Source: Gymnorhina tibicen (lineage: Eukaryota > Chordata > Aves > Passeriformes > Artamidae). From it: a stretch of 64,000 nt of DNA. A program made the translations under genes and the position numbers. Of the stretch, positions 37,801 through 49,359 are shown in pieces. Under the pieces are notes generated by a model. The model made no database searches. It saw nothing but the letters and a program-made list of their open reading frames with translations, and was not told the origin of the DNA. The stretch spans positions 239,229 to 303,228 of the forward strand of contig VXAZ01003910.1 of NCBI GenBank assembly GCA_013399875.1. Direction: 5' to 3'. Position 1 is the stretch's first letter; the number at the start of each line of letters is the position of its first letter.

Positions 37801-39950
37801 GCAGCCCCAGGCTGCCGCCAGCTTCCTCGGGATCCACCGGCATCAGCAACCGCAGCCGGAGCCAGGAGAGCAGGCAGGGATCCGGCACAGATTTGCTCGC
37901 AGGGCAGCCACCCGCCCCCATCTCTGTGCACAGGGCAGTGGGGACAGCTCTGCCCCTCCAGTCCTGGTTCAGGCTCTCCCAACCCAGCCCTAATTGCACA
38001 CATGCACACGCACTCTCCCAGCAGGCACCAAAACCACTCATTATAAATAATTACCCTCTCCCCAGAGAAGAAAACGCCGTGCCCAGCCCCAGGGCATCGC
38101 CCCGGTGAGAACACACAGCACACCAGCACCACAAGGTGCCACCCCACAGAACAGTGCCAGGTCCAGCGTCTCGGCACGGGAAGGGCCGTGCCAGCTGTGG
38201 GGACTTCTCTGACCCTCCTGCTTTCATTTTTGAATGCTTTGCTGGCAGAGAAGGGAGATGATGCCCAGGAGATGAAGCAGCACTTGGCTACACCAAAACA
38301 TCCCTGATTCCATCCCACCCCGCTGAGACCTGGCTTTTAGCTCCAATTTGTACTAATAAATCCGGGCTGCTGGGGCACAGCGGGAGACCTGGGAAGGAGG
38401 GAGCTGGGGGCAAGGCTGGGCTGTGTGTCTGAATCCAAACCAGCTGGAGAAGGGAAGCGCTTCCTCCCGACACGCCTGCCCAGCCCAGTTCCAGGTGGGC
38501 AGGAGCAAGGAGGAATCTACTCATGGGGCTCCATCCAGCCCAGAGCAGAGAGATCGGTGAGGTCCTTCCCACCCTGGCAGCTCTGTGTGCCCCCTGCCCG
38601 CCCCACTGCTGGTTTAAGCTGTTCCTAAAGCAAAGTCTTGGCGGGGGAGTTTTAACTGGAACAGCTTATTTCAGAAATGCATCGCTCGGGCAACGGCCAG
38701 TTCCTGGTTTTTTTCCCAGCAAAAAGTACAAGCTGAACTCAGGCTTGGATTTGCAGAGGAGTTTAGGAGCCCCCAGTTGCCCCTGAGATGGTGAGGATGA
38801 GCTGGGAGAGAGCTCAGCTGGGGCTGGAGGTTGGGGGCCAGGAAGGGGCCAAGTCCTAAGACCAAACCCAAATCCCTAAATCCAAAGATCGGCGTCCCAG
38901 TCTGCCTCCCACATCCATCACTGCTAAGGCTGGGAGAGCAGCTGGGGTGCTCCAGCCCGGCTTGGGCAGCACAAGTGGTGTCAGGGGGGCTCGTGCTGGG
39001 GTCCCCAGGATGATGCTGGGGCCTCGGCACCCCCGGGATCCCTCCAGCCAAGGCTGCTTGGGGAGAGCGGGGACATTCCCAGAGAGGCTGGAGCACCTCG
39101 GGGAGGAGGCAGTGGGCAGAAACTCTCCGATCTCTCCCTGTTTTTCTTCTCGCGTCATCTGGGCTGTAACAAAACGCAAATACAGTTGCCACCAAACTGG
39201 GACAAGCCCTAAGCCCTCAGAGCCTGGGCCCAAGCAGCCCCAAAAACTGAGCTCAGGCTTTGCTGCCCACACAGCACAGGCATGGGGATGGGACGGCAGA
39301 GCCAGGGCATGGGGATCCTCTTCTGCTCAGGCTCGTCTCGGAAATGCCACTGGAGCCACTGGGGACAGTGGGACGGGAATTTTGGCCGCTGGGAGGAGGT
39401 TGTGCCTGTCAGAGCCCAGAAGAGTCCGGGGCAGGAGGGACTTTCCAGGGGAACTTCGTGGCTCTCTTCTCCTTCTTCCAGTCCTTCCCCTCCCCTCTGC
39501 CTCCAGCAGAGCCTGGGACAACACTTGTGCCACAGGGACAGACACACAGCTCTCGCCAGAGCTCCGAGAGGGCTGGTTGCTCCCCGTCTGGCATTGTGGG
39601 GGCTGCAGGCACAGGAATGACCCCACATCCTGCTGTCCGTGGGTGCTGGCAGGGCGCTGGCAGCACATGAGGCATCACTGTCACTCGGCCCGCTCGAGTG
39701 GATGCCGAGCACCGAAATACTGGGGCTGGGCTGCCGGCGAGAGGCTGACCCACAGGGGGCATGCCCCCCGAAACAGAGCACGCCTTCTGGGGTCTGCCCC
39801 GAAGGGTTTCCCGGCGGGGTTCGCACCTGTGCAGCCCGCCCACCCTCCGCTCCTACCTGTGCAGTGGTGCCACGTCCGGCCTCCCCGCACGGAGCCCCCG
39901 CCGCTGGCCCAGCGCAGGAGAACGACCCAGAGCAGCAGCGGCGCCGACAT
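28808..39950 (-). CDS. TSPEAR: TSPEAR, secreted thrombospondin-type laminin G/EAR-repeat protein (12 coding exons)
   Basis: Complete coding region, 2028 bases, 675 aa plus stop (human 669). Exons from 5' to 3' by plus coordinates: 39857-39950, 37270-37490, 36961-37199, 36755-36845, 36189-36345, 35649-35780, 34091-34323, 31856-32042, 30149-30378, 29874-30061, 29224-29325, 28808-28961; phases all agree. Residues 1-19 are a signal peptide ([19 protein letters not shown]). A thrombospondin N-terminal/laminin G-like domain follows (about 32-260, with [12 protein letters not shown] and [12 protein letters not shown]). Seven EAR repeats complete it, seen as repeated DWExF...FLAVANS motifs. The protein acts in ectodermal organ and tooth development through Notch-linked signalling, and mutations cause ectodermal dysplasia in people. 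ATG at 39950 aligns with the human start; an in-frame ATG 10 codons upstream is less likely. Confidence 0.97.
29605..29812 (+). mobile_element. CR1 3' fragment in a TSPEAR intron, antisense to the gene
   Basis: GGCACAGGGTGCCCATAGCAGC, GGACAGGGCTTGGAGCAACC, GTGTCCCTGCCCATAGCAGG and the tail GGGATTCTATGAG are in CR1 order. The end lies about 60 bases from the donor of TSPEAR exon 10. Confidence 0.9.
30538..30625. repeat. Short minisatellite in a TSPEAR intron
   Basis: Variants of CCTCCATCCCTACCTAGA occur about five times in a row in the intron between exons 8 and 9. Confidence 0.8.
33385..33427. repeat. Two-copy tandem repeat
   Basis: TTTGTACCCAGCCAGCAGGG occurs twice in direct succession in the intron between TSPEAR exons 7 and 8. 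Confidence 0.85.
36143..36189 (-). repeat. TSPEAR: Triplicated 15-bp unit at the TSPEAR exon 5 donor
   Basis: On the minus strand the exon end TATG|GTCAGT is followed by further CATG|GTCAGT and TATG|GTCAGT copies, each 15 bp apart. GT dinucleotides lie opposite plus positions 36187-36188, 36172-36173 and 36157-36158. Using the second or third donor would insert 5 or 10 codons without a stop. Confidence 0.8.
36950..37500 (-). promoter_or_regulatory. TSPEAR: Intragenic CpG-rich block over TSPEAR exons 2-3
   Basis: CpG density is high across exons 2 and 3 and the 70-base intron between them. The block may just reflect GC-rich third codon positions. No separate promoter is claimed. Confidence 0.35.
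37491..39856 (-). other. TSPEAR: TSPEAR intron 1, no nested gene seen
   Basis: The 2.4-kb first intron contains no cysteine-rich keratin-associated protein frames of the kind that sit inside TSPEAR in mammals, and no recognised repeat. Confidence 0.6.
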
Positions 39951-40250
39951 CGGGGTCCCGGCCTTAGGGGGTCCATCCACCGGGACCCCCCCGCTGTCCG
40001 CTCCTCCCTGCCCTGGCAGGCGCTGCTCGGCTCAGCGCCCCGGGGGCTCTCTCATGCTCCGCAGAGAGACCCCCCGGAACACCCCGACACCGCTCCGTCC
40101 TCCCCGGGGCCGCGTCAGCCCCGGCCGCCGAGCCCCGGCTCTCTGCCCGTGCTTTGCGTGGGCATCGCCCCCGGGAGCTGGCGGGGGTCTCGTGGGGCGG
40201 CCGCCGAGGCAGTGCCGGCTGCAGCCTGCACACAGACATTTAAATGAGAG
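39690..40250 (-). promoter_or_regulatory. TSPEAR: CpG island, probable TSPEAR promoter
   Basis: CpG-rich sequence surrounds exon 1 and the 300 bases upstream of the ATG on the minus strand. It ends abruptly at an A/T-rich boundary near 40245. The transcription start site is not identified. Confidence 0.6.
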
Positions 40251-42735
40251 GTCGGTGGTGGGAGAGGAGGAGTCCCGGCTCCTCCGAGAGCTTTTATCTT
40301 TTGCCCAACCCTCTGGAAGGCGGCTTTGGGGAGGGATTTTTTAATCATTATTTTTTGCTTGCTTTCTTTGCTTCCTTTCATTTTTGGTGATTCATTTTCC
40401 TGGGCTCACGTGGGAGTAGGTGGGAGATTCACCCCTGCCTGGAGACACCTGGGTGGGAACCCTCCTGCCCCAAAATGCATTGGTTTTCAGCTCGTATTGG
40501 ATAAGAGACCCTCTGACCCCTCTAGACCACTCCACCATACCCAAAAATAAGCCAGACCCCAAAAACTGCATATTTCTCCCCCGGTATTGTCCCAGGCAGG
40601 TGATGCACATCCCATGCCCCAGGCAAGGCTCCATCCCAAAGGCCAGCCACAAAAATGCCACCGATTCAGAACCCTCCAGGTTCTGCTGTTCCAAGGGGAG
40701 CATCAGCAGTGGGAAAGCTCCCTGCACACAGTGAGCTCCGCCGGGCTCCTCCAGCCACAGAACGAGTCTCTTCCATTCCCCAAACAATTGAAACAGGCTC
40801 CCACCCCCCTCGTCCCCAAAGCCTTCCCGCAAGGCGAGCGCTAGAATAGAAAGCGGATGGCGAGGACCAAACGCCAAAAATTGTGTCGCAAACCGGGGGT
40901 TTTGTCAGCAAGGAACAGCCAGAGCTGGACCCGCGGCCGTGTTCACTGCCAGTCTGTCCACACCCCAAAATCGGCCGTGCTGGGACCGAGAGTGCAGCTC
41001 AAGGAGTGCAACCCGTGGTGGAGCGCAGCACCATGCACGCACCTCGGTCCCAAATCCCAAGAGGAGCTGTACTGAACCCCACAAACCCCAAGACACCAGA
41101 ACGTTGGTTCCTCTGTCCCAGAGCCTGGAGAGCAGCTGTGTGCCTGGCCAATAGCCCTAGAGGGGCTGCACGGAGCTCCCCCTCCCCAAACAGCCTCCAT
41201 TTGGGCATCCCCCAAATTAGGTTTCTTCCAGGATTGTGCTTAAACAGAACTTAACCTCTCTGCAAGAGAGAGCCGCAGAGGTGAGGCACTGCTGTCTCAT
41301 CATCCTCATCCTCATGCTAGGGCTGGTGTCCAGTGGCACAGCCATAACCAGACCTGGGGGTCCCAAGTGGCAGCTGGAAGTCCCCAGTGGCAGCTGGGGG
41401 TCCTGAATGGCACCCGGGAGTCCCCAGTGGCACCTGGGAGTCCCGAATGGCAGCTGCTGGAGGTGAACCCGAGGGACGCAGGAGGACAAACCATCCCATC
41501 TCCCCTCACAGGCTCAGTCCCTCCTGATACTCCCCGCAGCCTTGAGGACACCCACCAGGGCTGGGACTGGCAGCAGCCACCTCCCTGGAACCCCAGTCCA
41601 GGGGATGATGGAGACTGGTGATCCAAGCATGTCCGGCAGAGAGGTGGTGCATTGGAGGGGAGGCTCCTGTCAGGTTGGAACTGGGGAAGGCATCACAAAT
41701 AAGAATCAGAGCCACCACATTTCCCAGGGCTGCACACATGTGTCAAGTTAAGTGTGGCTTTGGGAGCTGGCAGCACCGCCCTGAGCAGGGGATGGATTTG
41801 GGGAAGGCTCCTGCCGAGGCTCTGCGAGGGTCCAGGGAGGGAGGGAAAGTCCTGGCAGAGATTCCGAGTCGATTGGTTTTCCAAAGGGGATGCAGCCACC
41901 TTTGAGTGCTTCCTGGGCCAAAAAAATAGCCAGTGGGGACATCTTCAGACACTCTGGGTGTCCCCTCCAGACACAGGGAGATCTGTGGACTTCCAGGCAG
42001 GAGGTGGAGGGACTGAAACCCCCACCAAAGAGCACGGAGGACACGGTGGGCTCAGGCTGCTGTTCAGCCACGTTAATGAACAGTCTCCTGGTGAGGACAG
42101 GGACATTGAAGGTCCTCAAGGGTTTTCCCCATCATTGGGCTGGGGATGCTGGCATGGCAGAAGGTGGTGGAGTGGCTCCGGCAGTGCCCGGCCCTTTCCT
42201 CCCTGCCTGGGGAACCGAGCTGTGATGTGAAGTAAGGACAGGGACACATCACTCCCCGCTGTCACACTGGTCCAGGACCTGCTCCGTGTCCCAAGGACAG
42301 TCGGAAGTTGTCTGCAAAATAGTTCCTAAGCACACAGGCACACATTCCTATGTGCAGAAGCAAGCACGAGGGGATGAAATAAAAGAGACAAACAGTGAGA
42401 CGTTTGCCTAATTCGCATGGGACATAAATAAAACCATGTGGTGGCTCCGAACAAAATGATCCTTGGATGCTCACCAGAAAGGTTTGGCCATCCCTGGGTT
42501 AGGAAAGGTTGAGAAACCCATCTGTAGGCAATCCATTGCAAGCAGGGCTTTCACACAGGGGACAGTGCGAGGAGGGCACCTCATCGACGCCAGGGGCCGG
42601 CTGGACCCTGCACACGAGGGAATGTTCCTGCTCTTCCAAGGCTGTAACTCATTCCTTATTATTTGCAGACACAAAGTCCTGTTTCAGGGCTTCATGCCTT
42701 ATTCATTTCAGTCTTTATTCCTGACATCTGTATGT
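40251..42735. other. Intergenic sequence upstream of TSPEAR
   Basis: No gene was recognised. The region 40335-40400 is T-rich. One minisatellite (41353-41460) is listed separately. Confidence 0.4.
41353..41460. repeat. 20-bp minisatellite with 40-bp higher-order pattern
   Basis: Units starting TGGCAGCTGG or TGGCACCTGG repeat every 20 bases from 41368, and the unit ends alternate CCCCAG and CCTGAA/CCCGAA. This means the present array grew by duplicating a two-unit (40-bp) block. Confidence 0.85.
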
Positions 42736-42800
42736 AATCAGAGAATCCTTTAGGTTGGAAAAGACCTCTAAATTCGTCAAGTATTTTTCCCTGAAACGGA
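42736..42800 (-). mobile_element. CR1 tail fragment
   Basis: AATCAGAGAATCCTTTAGGTTGGAAAAGACCTCTAAATTCGTCAAG is the reversed 3' end of a CR1 element. Confidence 0.75.
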
Positions 42801-44565
42801 GCGCGGGCATCAGCAAGGGCAAAGCTTTGAGGGACCCCATAAAAAACTGACGGACAAATGGCCATCTCATGGTGTCCCCAGCCTTTGTCCACTCTCCTGC
42901 CTGCACCAGCAGGGCCAGCAGAGCCTGCTGCACTCACATCCACGGGGATAGAGCTGGAGGTCAGTGGTGAGCACACAGAGCTGGCCTCACCTGTGTGAGC
43001 AGCAGGGTGGAGATCAGCCCTTTGGGATCAATTATGAAGGGGATGAGGGGAATTGTTCTTAGAGTGACATCCCAGATCGCAGTTCCCCAAACCACAGTTT
43101 GGGTTCAACAACTGGAACACCTTCCCTAGGATGGTGGGATGAGGTCTCCATCCTCAGCCCTTTCCAAGGCTCCTCCCTTTGTCACCTCTGCCCTTTCTCC
43201 CAGGCTGAAAATCTTCCCTGTGTTTCCTGGAGCAACTTCAGTGCCCTGAGTCCAACCCACCATCATAAAGCAGAGTTCCGGCAAGAAATCTCCACACCAG
43301 GAAACCTGTCAGCATTGTACAGAAGCGCAAATGTCTTTAACCCCAGCGCCTTTCAAAAGCTGAATTCCCAGAAGTTTTGGAGAGGTTCTGCCAGGAAAAG
43401 TTTTGTGAAAGACTGGGAGGATTGCAAAAGACACCGTTTTTAGGAAAACCACCAAAAAAAAAAAAAAGCACAAAGCCGCCCCAACGCAGCAAGTCCTGCT
43501 GCCAGCTTCCCAGCATGGAGCTGCCTTTGGGAGCAATCCCTGCCAGGCAGTGGTGAGCCACCAGCATCGCTCGTGTCCCAGAGCCCTCCATGCCCCCACA
43601 CCCACCGCCAGCCTCAGGGAGCGAAGGAGCCGGGAGCCTCCAGCCCGCTTTGGCCATGGCAGCAGGCAGCGGGTTGCAGCCCATGTCCCTGCCCAGGCAG
43701 CCAGGAGCAAGCTGAGCATCCTGCCCTGCATTTGGAGGACACATGGCAGCTGAGCTGGCAGGCTCTGAAAGGGCTCCAGAAAGCACACACTTAACTTTCG
43801 CCAGTCCAAGGGAAGCCAGGCTTTGGGACCACGCTTCCACACCGGAGCTGTTTTGGATGGGGCTGTGCAGCACCCACAGCTACATCTCCCCTCGTTTCCC
43901 CCCTGCATATGACCAACAGCCCTTCACTATTGCCTGTCCCTCGTTAATACAGTTGGTTTAATTTTTGTCACCTTGCCCCAGTGTGCCCAAACCTGTTGAA
44001 GAGGCTGAACCACCTCCCCGAAGCCACAGGATCCCCAGACTCACCACTTTCCAGTAGGGCAGCTCTGTATGGATAGACGGCATCCAACCCAGGCAACCAT
44101 GGGCATGCCGACCATGGGAACAGCGCTCCGGGTATTTTCTGTAGCTCTCAGGTCTACACGGAGGCAAAAGAGCAGGACAGGGGCTCACAGGTCACTTGGT
44201 GGTGGTGCAGGAGATCCAGGAGCTCTGCCTGGACCCCTTGCTCCACCTGAAATGGGAAAATTCTGCTTGGCTTTGAGCTCAGCTGAGATCTCTCTGCAAA
44301 AGGAATAAACAGCGTTCCCAAGGCCAAGGGGAAGGAGGCAACATTCCTGTTCCATGCTTACTGCCTGTGCTTTAATCTCCTTCAGCAACAGCTCTTGTCC
44401 CAACACTCCCAGGGTTGTGCAGAGCAGCTGGGGGTTTGGAAACATCCGAGCTTTCCTGCTTCAGGATCAGCAGCTCACCAGGCTGAACACGCACACCTGG
44501 GGGCTCTGTGTGGGGAGCTGGCAGCTTGGCCAGGCAAACCCCATGCCAAGTGCCCCGTGCTGAGC
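42801..44565. other. Intergenic sequence, no gene recognised
   Basis: Contains a 15-A run near 43453-43468 that is not next to any recognisable LINE or retrocopy sequence. Nothing else stands out. Confidence 0.4.
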
Positions 44566-44742
44566 GTTGCCCAGAGATGTTGTGAACTCTCCATCCCTGC
44601 AGATGTCCAAGGCCAGGTTGGATGGGGCTTGGAGCAACCTGGGCTAGTGGAAGTTGTCCCTGCCCATGGCAGGGGATTGGAGCGAGATGAACTTTAATAT
44701 CCCTTCCAACACAAACCATTTGGGGATCCTGGTTCTATGATC
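44566..44742 (+). mobile_element. CR1 3' fragment
   Basis: GATGTCCAAGGCCAGGTTGGATGGGGCTTGGAGCAACC, GTTGTCCCTGCCCATGGCAGG and the tail GGTTCTATGATCT are in plus orientation. Confidence 0.9.
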
Positions 44743-45239
44743 TCTCCGTAGGCTGCCTTGGAGTAACACCTGAGCCCCAGGGCTGGCTCTGGCATGGGGA
44801 GAGGAATCTCCCTTGGCAGTGCTGGGGGAAACCCTCCTCCGCCTTTGCTTGTAGCCCTTTGATGCGGGCAGTGACCACACGCACCAGCTCTCAACAGGCA
44901 GATGGTGGTGAGCGGCATAAAGAGCCACAGCAGGGAAACCCAGGGATTTGCCCCCACATGCTCGGGCCCATTGAGGACTGGCAGGGATAGAACATGGGAA
45001 GCACAGTGCTGCTTGGACCAAAATGATCCCATGGCTCCCAGGTTAGGGACCAGTCAGCAACTTCTCTGCCACAAGCCCACCTCAGGCCGCCCGCCCCGGG
45101 AAGGTGTGGGCACCGCAATCCCCTCCCCAGTGCTGGCAGCAAATCTGGGCTGTGATCATGGGCTGAGCAGCAGCAAACAGGAGCTTTAGCATTGTTTTGC
45201 TCTGCAGCCATGAGAAAACCTCCTGCCCCCTGACACAGA

Positions 45240-45500
45240 GACGCACTGGCCAATTTTATCGCTCACTCGTATGATAGTGTCAAGCTTTAATTATTCTACG
45301 AGTGATGATTCCGGCTCCGGAGGAGCCGGCAGGCGGCAGAGCAGGCGGTGGGCTCGGCAGCTCCCCGGGTGCCAAGGCGGGAGCGCCGGCAGCCACGCTT
45401 GCTCTGCCCACCCGCCGGCAGCCAAGCGCAGCTCCATCTCCTCCGACATCCGGGAAGGAAAGGGAACAAAGGCAGAGAACAATTCCTATTGTTTTCCATG
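45240..45500. promoter_or_regulatory. Candidate enhancer with SOX inverted site and homeodomain core
   Basis: AACAAT at 45478-45483 and ATTGTT at 45488-45493 form an inverted pair with a 4-base spacer, the geometry of SOXE dimer sites. A TAATTA lies at about 45290, and a CpG-rich block with GCCGGC motifs (45310-45440) lies between. The element is about 5.4 kb upstream of the TSPEAR start. Function is inferred only from motifs. Confidence 0.3.
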
Positions 45501-45784
45501 ACTTTCTTCAGGGCAGTTCTTCCAGCGCCAACGCTGCTGCCCAGTCACTCTGGCTGCATCACCACGGCCCCCTGCGCTCGGAGCTGTGCAGATGCCAGTG
45601 GGGACAGTGGGGACAGTGGGGACATGGTTCCCGTGCCGAGGTGCCTGCCACCCAACCCTCGGAGCCTGGTCTCTGTTAGCACGGAGACAGCATTCTCGGC
45701 AGGGTTATCCCGCTCACCACAGCTCCTGTCCTACTCCCCAGCACCACCGGGCATTCCTGAGATGCTCAGGCATGGGAATATGGC

Positions 45785-45855
45785 AGTGCCGGGTTAATGG
45801 TTTGACTCCATGGTCTTAGAGGTCTTTTCCAACTGAACGATTCTGTGATGACACC
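45785..45855 (+). mobile_element. CR1 tail fragment
   Basis: GGTTTGACTCCATGGTCTTAGAGGTCTTTTCCAACTGAACGATTCTGTGATGA matches the 3' end of a CR1 subfamily in plus orientation. Confidence 0.8.
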
Positions 45856-45987
45856 CAGGTTCCTGTAACCGGCCAAGGCACAACGCCTGTGGTGGGGAAG
45901 GGGTGAGCTCAGCCCGGGCTCGGAGTGAAGGAGACCACCCTGATCACTTCCATGGGTCTCCAAGGGGGAACAGAAGCATCTACAGAA

Positions 45988-46165
45988 GAATCATAGAATG
46001 GTTTGGGTTGGAAGGGAACTTAAAGCCTATCTCGTTCCACCCCCTGCCATGGGCAGGGACACCTTCCACTAGACCAGGTTGCTCCAAGCCCCGTCCAGCC
46101 TGGCCTTGGACACTTCCAGGGATCCAGGGGCAGCCACAGCTTCTTCTCTGAGCAAAAAAGAAGGC
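45988..46165 (-). mobile_element. CR1 3' fragment
   Basis: AGAATCATAGAATGGTTTGGGTTGGAAGGGAACTT, GGCAGGGACACCTTCCACTAGACC and TTGGACACTTCCAGGGATCC are in reverse orientation. Confidence 0.92.
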
Positions 46166-47293
46166 ATCTAATGTGTGAGAGAGAACTCAACCTACGAGTC
46201 TTGTTGGATGGGGATAAACGGATGAAATAAATCAAATGCCCCTTGATCACTGACTGGGTGTTCCAGGAACAGATACTGAAATTATCAAATGCTAAGTGAG
46301 GCTGGATGGGGACACTTTGGACAAGTGGCTTTTCCAATAATACTGGTGTTTTCATAAAACCACGTTTCATATAAAGCCTTAAGAGCTTCCTACAGCCCAC
46401 AAACCCCAGCCCTCCCACCCAGGCCATGCCTAGGCTCCAAGGAGAAGATCCCATATCAAAGCAGGATCTGGCCAAGGACAAAGCTCAACTTCTAACTGCC
46501 TGTCCAGACAAAATGGGTTTGAAAACACCTGGACTCAGCCTGCCTGTCTGGCATCCTCCTCCATTGCAAGAACTGGTGAGAAAAGCTGAGCTCTGGCTGA
46601 GCGAGGCCCCTCTGGAGCCACCCTCACAGCAAGCCTATAGGTACCAAGGAAGGATCTCCAACCCCAGAGGTTTTTGCTTCAGAACAAGTTCACCTGCTCC
46701 AATCCACTCCATATTTCACCATTTCCTAGCTCCCAGAAGGATGAATAGCAAGGGGAAGCAAGGCATCCCTGGGATGAGCTCTGCTGGTCATTTTCAGATT
46801 GGAGATGTGGGCATGCCTCTAACACACCTGTCTCACAGAGGGACATCCCCAGCACCTGACCCGCTGACCAACTTGGAGGGATCTGACCGGGACTGGATTT
46901 GATCAGATCTCTGAGGGCTCTTCCTCTGACTGGCAGGAGAAGACAGGAATCCCAGTGAGGCACAACACCAGGAGAGGAGTCTGTGTGAGCCCATCCCAGG
47001 CAGACTTTGCAAAGAAACCCCGATTCATTCAACATCCCCATGCCACCCCAACTGGGTCCAATCTGCCAAATTATTTTGGCATGGGGAAAACTGTTTTGGG
47101 CCCAAACTCCCATCTCAGCCGTGGGTGGAGAGCCTCCCCATGCCGGGCCCCGCACCCAAGCGCGTGGGTGCCCCCCACTGCCTGCGTGCTGCATCCTGCA
47201 TTTCTGCCGCTTTGAATCCACCTCCAGTGTCACCCTGCAGCCCCCGGCCACAGCGGGGGCATTTGCCTTCGCTCCTCAGCGAGCCCTGTCCCT
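46166..47293. other. Intergenic sequence, no gene recognised
   Basis: No exon, RNA gene or repeat family was recognised. The open frames present have no familiar domain or repeated motif. Confidence 0.4.
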
Positions 47294-47582
47294 GGACACC
47301 CCTTCCTGGCCACCCCCGAGTCCCTCCGGCCAGGGACACCCGGCTCCGGTCAGAGCTGTGACAGAGCCACAGCCTCATCCCCCTCTCAGGATGCTCCACG
47401 CACAGAGGAGGGGGACTCAGGCCAGGACTTGGCTCATCTCCCCCCNGGACACCCCTTCCTGGCCACCCCCGAGTCCCTCCGGCCAGGGACACCCGGCTCC
47501 GGTCAGAGCTGTGACAGAGCCACAGCCTCATCCCCCTCTCAGGATGCTCCACGCACAGAGGAGGGGGACTCAGGCCAGGACT
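47294..47582. repeat. Identical 136-bp duplication flanking a single N
   Basis: Bases 47294-47429 and 47447-47582 are identical (both start GGACACCCCTTCCTGG and end CAGGCCAGGACT), separated by 16 bases and one N at 47446. An unmerged contig overlap is the likeliest explanation, so one copy is probably false. Confidence 0.85.
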
Positions 47583-48839
47583 GACCAGACAGACCCGCTC
47601 CCAAATCCGTCCCGAGAGCTCACACGCGCTGCTCACAGCCATTAATTATGTATTAACATACCCCATCATCTTACCTACTGCCCAGTCCCATCTCGGGGGT
47701 GTGAGCCACCTTCAAAAGCCACTGGGCTGGTTCTCCTGGGGCGCCTACACCACCTGCCCTGGGAGCAGACCCACCGGAGCAGGCTGGGATAGGCAGGAAG
47801 ATCACCAGGGCTGGAGTCACGGGGAAGGCACAGACCTTCCAGCCATCCCACGCTCCCGTGGGGCCATGAAAGCACCAAGCAGGACCACCAACTGTTCAAT
47901 GGCTTGAACAATTCCCTCCTCAGCAATGGGTTTCATCTCTGTGGCACCAGGGAGCCTGGCACAGCACTTTTGGTGCCTAAGACGTCGGGTGGCACCTGGC
48001 AGCAGGAGAGGGGGCACCAGGAGCCCTCACTGGGGCTGGCAGCTCAGGCCTTCAGATGCTAGAGGAATTCTCCAGATTCCTGCACTTCCCCCTTCCTGTG
48101 CTACCCCCAACCCTGCCTCCAGCTGGCAGCAAGACCCCCAGCATCTCTTCCCTCACACTCCTCCAGCCTTTGAGCTTCCTGAAGCACAGAGATTTTCCTC
48201 TTCCCCCGAGTCAGGGAAATCTGAGAGAGAAGGCACATGAGGACGTGACCTGTGCTGCGTCTTGCCAGCGTACTGTGAGGACCTCCCGTGCTCAGCCTCC
48301 ATCCCTGCCCCTGCCCTGGCTCAGTCACAGCACAGCCCCACACCACGGGACAGGGGAGGCTGCTGCACCAATCCCACATCCGAGACAATCCCAGGATCAG
48401 CAGCACGGCTGGCACTGGGGACGGACGTTTCAGATCCGTGCTGCTTCTCCTTTCCATTCTCACAGGGGTAAAACACACAGAGCATCCTCACCAAGACACA
48501 GCTTCGGGAAGACAGCAAGGACCCTCCCAAGGCACAGAACTTCCCTGTTGCATCCATCCCAATGCAGAGCACCACCTTCCATTCAAGATATCGCTCCAGA
48601 AAGGCAAAAAAAAAGCTGGCAGGGAGCCCGGGGCTGGCTCTGCCCCCGAGCTGCAGCCGTTTCATGTGGCTCCAACGCCTCTCACACTTTCAAAGGCACA
48701 CCAACCCAGCTAATGGATGTCTCACAGCCCACTGTGTGTGTTCTGACACAGCCCCTCCGCCAAGGAAAAACAACAGCGAGCGTGTGTGGATGTGTGTCTA
48801 TACAAAGGCTTTAAAGAGGACGTTGCTTTGCTGAAGGGT
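47583..48839. other. Intergenic sequence left of UBE2G2
   Basis: No gene was recognised. Base composition shifts from GC-rich to AT-rich at about 48820-48850. Confidence 0.4.
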
Positions 48840-49359
48840 TTGGTTGGGGTTCTTCTTTTAATATAAAAACCTAAAGCAAATATAATCCAGAGAAAAGGAT
48901 TTTTTAAAAAATCTTTAATACTTTACCTACATGCATAACACCTGTAGAGCTCTGACACTCCCCAAGGAACATGTTTTATAATAAGCGTTTCGGGCTGAAA
49001 AAAGACAACTGCTCAGAAAAACATTGCTACTGGCCAGTACTGCACATCCTGCCAACATGAGTGTTCATTCAGGAAGGGACACGATGAAGTCTTTCTGGGA
49101 AGTCTATCCCAGGAGCCACACACCAGCTTTACAAGCTTTAACTTTCAGGTGTTCCCCACCCGCAGGAAGGTGCCTGTGCCATGAGACCCTCTCAGCCGGT
49201 CACAGAAGGAGCCCACACACCTCTGCTGTGTGAGCTGAACCCTCCTGCTTTATTCAAGGATTCAGTTTGTTGCAAAATGATGAAGTTTTAGTTCTTTCCA
49301 GGAAATAGAAACAGGGAATCTAACATGCCAACCACACTGCCACCTTTAAACCTTTCACA

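Noticed and set aside
43440..43470. A-run as the tail of a processed retrocopy
   Set aside because: No gene-like or LINE sequence precedes it on either strand.
47007..47645. 212-codon plus-strand frame
   Set aside because: It spans the single N and the probably false 136-bp duplication, is proline-rich low-complexity sequence and matches nothing recognised.
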